From contig CAKKRN010000036.1 of assembly GCA_919902745.1 (NCBI GenBank), positions 11,851 through 17,315 of the forward strand: DNA of 5,465 bases. Direction: 5' to 3'. The DNA is from Syntrophaceae bacterium (GTDB lineage: Bacteria; Desulfobacterota; Syntrophia; Syntrophales; UBA5619). The notes under the pieces are model-generated. The model ran no database searches, had not been told where the DNA came from, and saw only the letters and a program-made list of their open reading frames with translations. Of this stretch, positions 1-5,426 are shown one piece after another; position 1 is the first letter of the stretch, and each line of letters opens with the position of its first letter. A program made the position numbers and the translations under genes.

Positions 1-936
1 CTGATCGAACCCTACCGGCCGCTCCAGCTCGATCCCACGGCGATGTGCCTCCACTACGGCCAGGAGATCTTCGAAGGGATGAAGGCCTACCGGGGGAAGG
101 GCGGCGCCCTCTTCCTGTTCAGGCCGCTGGAGAATATCCGGCGGATGAATGTCTCGGCGGAGAGGCTTTGCATGCCCCGGATCGACGAGGGGCTCTTCCT
201 GGAGGCCCTGAAAAAACTGATCCTTTTGGAGAAGGAGTGGATCCCGCGCGGCGGCGGGACTTCCCTCTACATCCGGCCGACGATGATCGCCACCGAACCG
301 GCCCTCGGCGTGCACCCGGCGAACGAGTACCTCTTCTTCATCATCCTGGGACCGGTGGGGACCTACTACCCGGAGGGTTTCAGCCCGACTAAAATTTACG
401 TCACGGAAGACTACGTCCGAGCCGTTCCCGGCGGAACCGGCTACTGCAAGGCCGGCGGCAACTACGCGGCAAGCCTCTATGCCGGCGAAATCGCGAAGGG
501 TATGGGTTACACACAGGTTCTGTGGCTCGACGCGATCGAACGGAAATACGTGGAGGAGGTGGGGACAAGCAACATGTTCTTCGTGATCGGCGACGAGCTG
601 ATCACCGCCCCGCTGACGGGGACAATCCTCCCCGGCGTCACCCGCGACTCGGTCATCCGCCTCGCGAAGAGTTGGGGGGTGACGGTTTCGGAAAGACGCC
701 TCTCCATGGATGAAGTCATGGCGGCGATCGGCGGCGGCGCCCTGCGGGAGGCGTTCGCCTCGGGTACGGCGGCCATCGTCTCGCCGGTCGGCCAGATCTA
801 CTACCGTGGAAAGGAGCACCCCATCGGCGGCGGGAAGACAGGTCCGCTGACGGAAAGACTGTACAACGAGATCCTCCAGATCCAGTACGGAATGAAGGAT
901 GATCCGTTCGGATGGAGCATGAAGATCGCGGATTGA
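1..936 (+). CDS. ilvE: Branched-chain amino acid aminotransferase, 5' end missing
   Basis: This PLP enzyme (fold-type IV) performs the last step of valine, leucine and isoleucine synthesis, moving an amino group from glutamate to the branched 2-oxo acids in the cytoplasm. The frame is open from base 1, so the start lies upstream. 311 residues are present, against roughly 350 for the long (eukaryote-like, type II) form, so about 40-50 N-terminal residues are missing. Numbering from base 1, visible motifs are HYGQEIFEGMKAYR (18-31), FRPLENIRRM (40-49), YCKAGGNYAAS with the expected PLP-binding lysine at residue 150 (bases 448-450), EVGTSN (186-191; its glutamate is expected to contact the PLP ring nitrogen) and LTGTILPGVTR (205-215), the phosphate-binding loop. 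The C-terminus is complete and family-like, ending in TGA. The missing start means any leader or promoter is out of view. The identification is secure; substrate preference within the branched-chain class is inferred from the family. Confidence 0.94.
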   Translation: MIEPYRPLQLDPTAMCLHYGQEIFEGMKAYRGKGGALFLFRPLENIRRMNVSAERLCMPRIDEGLFLEALKKLILLEKEWIPRGGGTSLYIRPTMIATEPALGVHPANEYLFFIILGPVGTYYPEGFSPTKIYVTEDYVRAVPGGTGYCKAGGNYAASLYAGEIAKGMGYTQVLWLDAIERKYVEEVGTSNMFFVIGDELITAPLTGTILPGVTRDSVIRLAKSWGVTVSERRLSMDEVMAAIGGGALREAFASGTAAIVSPVGQIYYRGKEHPIGGGKTGPLTERLYNEILQIQYGMKDDPFGWSMKIAD

Positions 937-995
937 CCGGGGGGCAATCCGATATTTCCATTGATCCGGGAACTTGGGAAGGGAATCCACAGAGA

Positions 996-1031
996 TGTTG
1001 AAAGAGCTGTTGGCAAAACTGTTGATAACTT
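996..1031. repeat. Three tandem 12-nt units beginning TGTTG
   Basis: In the 154-nt gap between the aminotransferase and the LolA-like gene, TGTTG recurs at exactly 12-nt spacing (starts 996, 1008 and 1020). The units are TGTTGAAAGAGC, TGTTGGCAAAAC and TGTTGATAACTT. The last begins with TGTTGATAA, one base from the reverse complement of the DnaA-box consensus. A 28-codon open frame (995-1081, beginning MLKELLAKLL) also runs through it, so the periodicity may be chance, a small coding stretch or a protein-binding array. No convincing promoter or terminator was seen in 937-1090; TTGAAA at 998-1003 has only a poor -10 match about 18 nt downstream. Confidence 0.25.
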
Positions 1032-1090
1032 TCGTAACTCTTCAAATGTCACGATTTTCTACCGGTTTGCATAAGGTGTAGGCAGCAGAG

Positions 1091-1915
1091 ATGTCAAATA
1101 ATTTCAATAGTTTGCAAAAGCATGACGCCATCCATGCCATTTGCCGCACTTTTTTGCGGGGTTATAAACCGTCGGAAAAATTTGTGCCGTTTTCGCACTT
1201 CCGGCCGGCTTTATTTTTCCCCCGGAAAAATCGCATCCCCGCTGCATGGATAGTCGGGATCACCCTCCTCCTCTGGGTCGTGATCGCTTTTTTCCAAACC
1301 GAGGCGGTCTGCGCGGAGCCCCTCTCCCTGGAGCGGCTGGCCGCAAAGACCCAGGAGATCTACGAAAAGACGACGGATTTTAAGGCCCGCTTCATTCAGG
1401 AGGTGACCATTAAATCGATGAAAAAGACCGAGCGGGAGGAGGGGACGGTCTGGATCAAGAACCCGAAGATGATGCTGTGGGATTACACGAAACCGAAGGA
1501 GAAGAAGCTGGTCATCAACGCCCGGAAAGCGTGGCTTTACGTCGCCGAGGACCGGATGGTTTACGTCCAGAACGCGGAAGATGTCTACCGGTCGCGAATG
1601 GCCGTCAAGTTCCTCTCCGGCATCGGCAACCTCTCCGAAGATTTTCAGCTCCGTTTCGCGAAGGAGAACCCAATCGATGAAGAGGGAAACTATCTCCTCA
1701 TCCTGACCGCGAAGGAAAAGGGAACCGGCATCGACCGGCTCCAGTTGACCGTCGACGGGAAAACTTTCCAGATCATCCAGTGCCGTTTCAGCGACGATTA
1801 CGGGAACACCACGCGCCTCCGTTTCAGCGACATCCGCACGAACACGGGCGTTTCCGACAAATTCTTCACCTTCAGCACGCCCGCCGGCGTCGAAGTCGTC
1901 AACATGCCGCAGTAG
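1091..1915 (+). CDS. lolA: LolA-like outer-membrane lipoprotein carrier, long N-terminus
   Basis: LolA shuttles lipoproteins across the periplasm from the LolCDE exporter in the inner membrane to the outer membrane. The mature part fits the family: DFKARFIQEV (96-105), GTVWIKNPKMMLWDYTKP (118-135), the typical surface strand of the open beta-barrel, and a C-terminal block with DDYGNTTRLRF (235-245) and FFTFSTPAGVEVV (258-270). A signal peptide is visible: basic RKNR (45-48), a hydrophobic stretch at about 51-68 and a likely signal peptidase I site after VCA (residue 75). The first 44 residues precede the signal and are unusual; the 274-residue total exceeds the usual 200-240. The ATG at 1091 has only a weak, distant ribosome site (AAGGTG, 1073-1078). 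A GTG at 1184 (residue 32) would give a more ordinary leader, and no better in-frame start lies between it and the basic residues. It ends in TAG, five bases before a large palindrome. Family call firm, start uncertain. Confidence 0.88.
   Translation: MSNNFNSLQKHDAIHAICRTFLRGYKPSEKFVPFSHFRPALFFPRKNRIPAAWIVGITLLLWVVIAFFQTEAVCAEPLSLERLAAKTQEIYEKTTDFKARFIQEVTIKSMKKTEREEGTVWIKNPKMMLWDYTKPKEKKLVINARKAWLYVAEDRMVYVQNAEDVYRSRMAVKFLSGIGNLSEDFQLRFAKENPIDEEGNYLLILTAKEKGTGIDRLQLTVDGKTFQIIQCRFSDDYGNTTRLRFSDIRTNTGVSDKFFTFSTPAGVEVVNMPQ
1144..1231. other. Cluster of small hairpins at the 5' end of the LolA-like gene
   Basis: Three inverted repeats lie close together. CCGCA (1144-1148) pairs with TGCGG (1155-1159). 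CGGAA plus GTGC (1173-1177, 1184-1187) pair with GCAC plus TTCCG (1195-1203), with a 6-nt bulge. ATTTTTCC (1213-1220) pairs perfectly with GGAAAAAT (1224-1231) across a CCC loop. The 9-mer CGGAAAAAT also occurs twice (1173-1181 and 1223-1231). The stretch is AT-richer than its surroundings. If the gene starts at the GTG (1184), part of this would be a structured leader; if at 1091, it is coding. No function can be assigned. Confidence 0.4.
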
Positions 1916-1920
1916 ATCTT

Positions 1921-1971
1921 CGGCATTGTAGCGGGGACATGATGCCGCATCGTGTCCCCGCTACAATGCCG
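1921..1971. repeat. Palindromic element, site 1: 51-nt intergenic hairpin
   Basis: Two 25-nt arms flank a single central C at 1946 with one mismatch (T 1940 against G 1952, a G-U wobble in RNA). The 27-nt core (1933-1959) is GGGGACATGATGC, C, then GCATCGTGTCCCC. Outside the core the arms continue as CGGCATTGTAGC on the left and its exact reverse complement on the right, sequence not shared with other copies. It starts five bases after the lolA stop and ends 30 bases before the debranching-enzyme start. It could fold strongly in mRNA and affect transcript stability or readthrough, but no T-run follows, so a standard intrinsic terminator is unlikely. The ATGCCG near the end of lolA (1904-1909) can also pair with the left arm start (CGGCAT, 1921-1926), offering a competing fold. 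Confidence 0.93.
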
Positions 1972-1989
1972 CCGCACGCACGGGACGAT

Positions 1990-1994
1990 GGAGG
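1990..1994 (+). promoter_or_regulatory. Ribosome binding site fixing the debranching-enzyme start
   Basis: GGAGG lies 7 nt before the ATG at 2002. The same frame is open further upstream and contains ATGs at 1939 and 1942 inside the palindrome and another at 1963, but those lack a comparable ribosome site. The residues they would add are element-encoded, so 2002 is preferred. Confidence 0.7.
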
Positions 1995-2001
1995 GGATCT
2001 C

Positions 2002-4074
2002 ATGATTCGAATCGACTTGCGGGAAATCCGGTCTCCGGACGACAGCCGGGAGTGGCTCGAGACCGACGGCCGGGGAGGGTACGCATCGAGTACGCTGGCG
2101 AACCGCCACACACGGCGCTACCATGGCCTGCTCGTGGCCAATCTCCAAACACCGGAGGGCCGCTATCTCCTGCTGTCCAAGTTGGAGGACTCCCTTCTGG
2201 CTGGAGGGGAAGAGCATTTTTTCAGCTCCCACCGGTATCCCGGCCTCCTGTTTCCGCCGGACCAACCGGTTCTGGAGGAGTTTCTGCTCGACTTCTGCCC
2301 CAGCTTCACCAGCCGGGCGGGCGGAATCCCCGTGAAGAAATCGATCCTGATGCCGCACGGGAAAGAAACCCTGCTCATCCGTTACGACCTGGAACGGTGT
2401 CCGCAGGGCGGCATCCTCCGCCTGAAACCTTTCCTCGCCTTCCGGGGTCATCACGAACTCGCCCACGAAAACGATTTCCTCCGCGGCCGGGCGGAAGGGA
2501 TCGAAAACGGTTTCCGGATCGAACCCTACGCGGGCATGCCATCCCTTGTCGTCCAGACCTCCCTGGCGTCGCGGTTCACCCCTTCCCCCCTCTGGTACAA
2601 CCGTTTCCAATACATGGAGGAACGGGAACGGGGATTCGACTGGGAGGAGGATCTCTTCCTTCCGGGGATCATCGAGGTCCCGGTCGAGAGAAAATGTACG
2701 GTGATCCTCTCCGTCTGCGGGGACATGATGCGGCGGATAAATGGGGACACGATGCGGCATCGTGTCCCCATTTATCCGACCGCGATCTGGAAAACCGAAG
2801 TTGTCCGGCGGGGCCGCGACCAGGCGGCCGACAAAAGAGAGACCGGCGGATTCACAGGTGAAGATCGGGAGCATCTCCTCGCCCTCCACCGCGCGGCGCG
2901 GTCGTTTCTGATCACCACCCCGTCGGGAAGGCCGGCCGTCATCGCCGGTTACCCCTGGTTCGGAAGCTGGGGACGGGACACGCTGATCTCGCTGCCCGGC
3001 CTCTGCTTCTCCACCGGCCGTATTGCGGCCGGGATCGAGATCCTGACGGAGATCGGCCGGCACGAACGGGACGGCCTCCTGCCAAATTTTTTCTCCGGCG
3101 ACGGCAAGCCCGAGGCGTACAACACCGTGGACAGTTCACTCTGGTATTTCTGGACCGTTCAGAACTTGGGGACACGATGCGGCATCATGTCCCCCGACAA
3201 GGCGCTGATCCGCGAGCGTTTCTGGCCCGTCATGAAACGGATCATCCGCTCGCTCATGGACGGAACGCGGTTCGGAATCGGCATGGACGCCCTTGGCCTC
3301 CTCCAAGCCGGGGACGGACAGACCGCACTGACCTGGATGGACGCCACGGTGGGAGGGATCCCCGTCACTCCCCGCCATGGATATCCGGTGGAGATCAACG
3401 CCCTCTGGTATAATGCGCTCTGCTTCGCCCGCGATCTAACAGCGGAATTCGGCGATCCGCCGTTCTTCGACGGCGACTTCATCCCGCTCTTGCGCCGTTC
3501 CTTCCGGGAGACCTTCTGGGGACATGATGCGGCATCGCGTCCCCAAGGCTGCCTCGGCGACGTTTTCCGCGACGGCGTCCTGGATACTGCCGTCCGGCCG
3601 AACCAGATCTTCGCCGTCTCCCTCCCCTTCTCACCCCTCGACCCCGCGGAACAGACCGCCGTTGTACGGGCCGTTCGCGAGCAGCTCCTCGTCCCCTGCG
3701 GCCTCCGAACCCTCTCGCCCGCCGATCCGGCCTATCGGGGCCGCTACCGGGGGAGCCCCGCCGAACGCGACGGCGCCTACCACCAGGGGACCGTATGGCC
3801 CTGGCTCTTGGGCGCATTCGGCGAAGCCGCCCTCCGCGTCGCCGATGACCCGGAACAGGAAAAGGAAAACCTCCGGCAATACCTCCGGACGTTTCTGCGG
3901 CAACACCTGGTCGAGGCGGGGATCGGGAGCGTCTCCGAGGTCTTCGACGGGGACGCGCCTCACCGGCCGGGCGGCTGTATCGCCCAGGCATGGAGCGTCG
4001 CCGAACTGCTCCGCCTTTACACGCTCCTGGAAGACCGGAGACAGCCGGCTATTTTCCCCTATCCCAAACCATAA
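2002..4074 (+). CDS. Glycogen debranching enzyme (amylo-alpha-1,6-glucosidase, GH133) with palindromic insertions
   Basis: This enzyme removes alpha-1,6 branches during glycogen or other alpha-glucan breakdown, in the cytoplasm. The 690-residue length is normal for the bacterial/archaeal type. The N-terminal domain (about 1-235) has ETDGRGGYASST (20-31) and RRYHGLL (38-44). The (alpha/alpha)6 catalytic domain (about 290-680) has GYPWFGSWGRDT (316-327), YNTVDSSLW (373-381), TWMDA (444-448), VEINALWYNAL (463-473), RPNQIFAVSLP (532-542), YHQGTVWPW (593-601) and SEVFDGD (645-651). By analogy with eukaryotic debranching enzymes, D447 and E646 are candidate acid and base; this is inference. Copies of a palindromic element interrupt the gene at residues 240-259 (interdomain linker), about 389-398 and about 506-515, all without frame loss, and every motif listed survives. 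The gene is therefore probably still functional, but that is not shown. A glycosyltransferase follows after 92 nt, probably in the same operon. Confidence 0.93.
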   Translation: MIRIDLREIRSPDDSREWLETDGRGGYASSTLANRHTRRYHGLLVANLQTPEGRYLLLSKLEDSLLAGGEEHFFSSHRYPGLLFPPDQPVLEEFLLDFCPSFTSRAGGIPVKKSILMPHGKETLLIRYDLERCPQGGILRLKPFLAFRGHHELAHENDFLRGRAEGIENGFRIEPYAGMPSLVVQTSLASRFTPSPLWYNRFQYMEERERGFDWEEDLFLPGIIEVPVERKCTVILSVCGDMMRRINGDTMRHRVPIYPTAIWKTEVVRRGRDQAADKRETGGFTGEDREHLLALHRAARSFLITTPSGRPAVIAGYPWFGSWGRDTLISLPGLCFSTGRIAAGIEILTEIGRHERDGLLPNFFSGDGKPEAYNTVDSSLWYFWTVQNLGTRCGIMSPDKALIRERFWPVMKRIIRSLMDGTRFGIGMDALGLLQAGDGQTALTWMDATVGGIPVTPRHGYPVEINALWYNALCFARDLTAEFGDPPFFDGDFIPLLRRSFRETFWGHDAASRPQGCLGDVFRDGVLDTAVRPNQIFAVSLPFSPLDPAEQTAVVRAVREQLLVPCGLRTLSPADPAYRGRYRGSPAERDGAYHQGTVWPWLLGAFGEAALRVADDPEQEKENLRQYLRTFLRQHLVEAGIGSVSEVFDGDAPHRPGGCIAQAWSVAELLRLYTLLEDRRQPAIFPYPKP
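2719..2778. repeat. Palindromic element, site 2: half-copy plus perfect 45-nt palindrome inside the debranching gene
   Basis: A half-copy GGGGACATGATGC (2719-2731) and two bases (GG) are followed by a perfect palindrome (2734-2778): 22 nt, a central G at 2756, and its exact 22-nt mirror. The core is 2743-2769. The arms outside it read CGGATAAAT and ATTTATCCG and are not shared with other sites. The composite is exactly 60 nt. It is read as G-D-M-M-R-R-I-N-G-D followed by T-M-R-H-R-V-P-I-Y-P (residues 240-259), in the stretch joining the two enzyme domains. Removing these 60 nt joins codons TGC and ACC and leaves the frame intact, consistent with an in-frame insertion. Confidence 0.95.
3168..3194. 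repeat. Palindromic element, site 3: inverted 27-nt copy inside the debranching gene
   Basis: GGGGACACGATGC, a central G (3181), then GCATCATGTCCCC. This is the exact reverse complement of the site 1 core (27 of 27 bases), so the element occurs in both orientations. It has no palindromic extension beyond the core. The gene reads it in a second frame, giving G-T-R-C-G-I-M-S-P after leucine 389. In this frame the C at 3175 makes CGA; the T found at the matching place in sites 1 and 4 would make a TGA stop. It lies in the catalytic domain between the YNTVDSSLW and TWMDA motifs. Confidence 0.92.
3518..3544. repeat. Palindromic element, site 4: diverged 27-nt copy inside the debranching gene
   Basis: GGGGACATGATGC, a central G (3531), then GCATCGCGTCCCC; the two halves differ at two of 13 pairs, the most of any copy. 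The gene reads it in the third frame, giving W-G-H-D-A-A-S-R-P-Q across the site. It lies between a conserved-looking FW (505-506) and the LGDV...RPNQIFAV block. The tryptophan codon TGG (3517-3519) takes its last two bases from the element. Removing exactly the 27 nt would leave TTC followed by TAA, a stop, so this copy is not a clean 27-nt insertion into the present flanks. Confidence 0.88.
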
Positions 4075-4151
4075 CGAGGAGAAGGATCGGTTCCCCCTTA
4101 CCCCCGTAACGCATTCATCCCCATCCGCAGGACCGGGGATATATTGGAGGG

Positions 4152-4158
4152 AGGAGGT
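4152..4158 (+). promoter_or_regulatory. Strong ribosome binding site of the glycosyltransferase
   Basis: AGGAGGT ends 8 nt before the ATG at 4167, a close match to the 16S anti-Shine-Dalgarno complement, and fixes the start. The rest of the 92-nt gap (4075-4166) shows no terminator-like hairpin with a T-run. TATATT (4140-4145) could be a -10 box but lacks a good -35, so co-transcription with the upstream gene is the simpler reading. Confidence 0.8.
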
Positions 4159-4166
4159 TGTAAGCC

Positions 4167-5426
4167 ATGCGTATCCTGATGTTCGGATGGGAATTTCCGC
4201 CCCGGATGAGCGGCGGCCTGGGCACGGCCTGCTACGGCATGACGGCGGCCCTGGCCGGCCTCGGCCACCGGATCACCTTCGTCCTGCCGCGGGACGGCGA
4301 GGCGGGCGCGGCCCCTTTTCTGGATCTTGTCTCCACCGCCGGCATCCCTCTGTCCGACGCCGACCGGGACGACGGCACGGAGACGACCCTCCGGCTTCTG
4401 GCGCTCCGCCCCCTTCCCTCCCTTCTCCATCCCTACATGGATGCGGGGCGCTACCGCGTCCTCTATCTTTCCGAAGGAAAGAAATTTCCAATAACAGCCG
4501 ATGTTTACGGCCCCGACCTGATCGCCGAGGTGATTCGCTACGGCCGGGCCGGCGGCGTCCTTGCCCGCACCTCCACCTTTGACGTTATCCACGCCCACGA
4601 CTGGATGACCGTCCCCGCCGCACTCCTGGCCCGCCGGATCAGCGGCCGGCCGCTCATCCTCCACATCCACTCCCTCGAATACGACCGGAGCGGCGAAAAC
4701 GTGAACGAAGAGATTTTCGCGATCGAACGGGAAGGCATGGAGAAGGCGGACCGGATCATCGCCGTCAGCCACCGCACGAAGCGGATGATCGCGGAGTGCT
4801 ACGCGATTCCCCCAGAGAAAATTTCCGTCGTCTACAACGCCGTAACCAAGACGGAGGCCCGGCAGATCTACCGCACAGAACGACAAGGGGGGCGGAAAAT
4901 GGTCCTCTTTCTCGGCCGGATCACCTTCCAGAAAGGACCGGACTACTTCGTCGAGGCGGCGGCCCAGGTCCTCCATGTCCTGCCCGACGTGACCTTCGTG
5001 ATGGCCGGCGCGGGCGACATGATGGGGCGGATGATCGAACGCGTAGCAGAGCTGGGGATCGGAGACCGTTTCCATTTCACCGGATTTCTCCAGGGCGAGG
5101 AGATCGAACGGATCTTCTCCCTGAGCGACCTCTACGTCATGCCGAGCGTCTCCGAACCGTTCGGCATCTCTCCGCTCGAGGCGATGTCGTACGACGTTCC
5201 GGTGATCCTCTCCCGCCAGTCGGGTGTTTCCGAGATCCTCCGACATGCGCTGAAGGTCGATTTCTGGGATGTCCGGGAGATGGCCGCCAAGATCATCGCC
5301 GTCCTGAAACACCCCGTCCTGGCCGGCGAGATGGCGGAGAAGGCCCGCGAAGAGCTCCGGAAGATCCGCTGGGAAACCGCCGCGGAGAAGATCGCAGCGA
5401 TCTACCGGGAGGCGGCGGGGACATGA
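4167..5426 (+). CDS. GT4-family glycosyltransferase, glycogen-synthase-like
   Basis: This is a GT-B fold, retaining nucleotide-sugar glycosyltransferase of 419 residues, a normal length. The N-terminus MRILMFGWEFPP leads into SGGLGT (15-20), the glycine-rich loop equivalent to the KxGGL motif of glycogen and starch synthases. Further motifs are HAHDW (142-146), HIHS (166-169), VVYNAV (221-226), GRITFQKG (250-257; R251 and K256 expected to bind the nucleotide diphosphate), GAGDMMGRMIERVAELGI (281-298) and the EX7E motif in EPFGISPLEAM (E330 and E338). There is no signal peptide or membrane segment, so it is cytoplasmic. Placement 92 nt after a glycogen debranching enzyme suggests it lengthens alpha-1,4-glucan from ADP- or UDP-glucose; members of this family are often found beside debranching enzymes and GH57 amylases. 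The donor sugar cannot be read from sequence, and another GT4 role is possible. Its stop codon TGA is supplied by a palindromic-element half-copy starting at 5417. Confidence 0.9.
   Translation: MRILMFGWEFPPRMSGGLGTACYGMTAALAGLGHRITFVLPRDGEAGAAPFLDLVSTAGIPLSDADRDDGTETTLRLLALRPLPSLLHPYMDAGRYRVLYLSEGKKFPITADVYGPDLIAEVIRYGRAGGVLARTSTFDVIHAHDWMTVPAALLARRISGRPLILHIHSLEYDRSGENVNEEIFAIEREGMEKADRIIAVSHRTKRMIAECYAIPPEKISVVYNAVTKTEARQIYRTERQGGRKMVLFLGRITFQKGPDYFVEAAAQVLHVLPDVTFVMAGAGDMMGRMIERVAELGIGDRFHFTGFLQGEEIERIFSLSDLYVMPSVSEPFGISPLEAMSYDVPVILSRQSGVSEILRHALKVDFWDVREMAAKIIAVLKHPVLAGEMAEKAREELRKIRWETAAEKIAAIYREAAGT

Noticed and set aside
561..633. GGGGACA at 561-567 and 618-624 in the aminotransferase
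   Set aside because: Both encode conserved motifs (VGTSN and LTGTILPG) and do not continue into YGATGC.
1921..1971. Intrinsic transcription terminator after lolA
   Set aside because: The stem is far longer than usual, lacks a following T-run, and the same core occurs within coding sequence, so it is better described as a repeat element.
1780..2001. N-terminal extension of the debranching enzyme overlapping lolA
   Set aside because: It would translate the palindrome and the end of lolA in another frame. GGAGG at 1990-1994 and the family-like N-terminus support the ATG at 2002.
2348..2360. GATGCCGCA in the debranching gene, resembling the core centre
   Set aside because: It encodes the native-looking ILMPHG stretch, lacks GGGGACA and has no mirrored half.
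1798..3063. Long open frame on the - strand opposite the debranching enzyme
   Set aside because: It is antisense to a clear GH133 gene with all motifs. GC-rich codon use leaves opposite frames open, and the translation shows no family motifs.
3524..4582. A + strand open frame bridging the debranching and glycosyltransferase genes
   Set aside because: It is out of frame with both genes and rich in Arg, Pro and Ser, typical of a shifted reading of GC-rich coding DNA. It starts at an ATG inside a repeat copy.
5014..5030. GGGCGACATGATGGGG, resembling an element half-copy
   Set aside because: It encodes the normal GT4 motif GAGDMMGRM seen in this family; the similarity to GACATGATG follows from native codons and no mirrored half follows.
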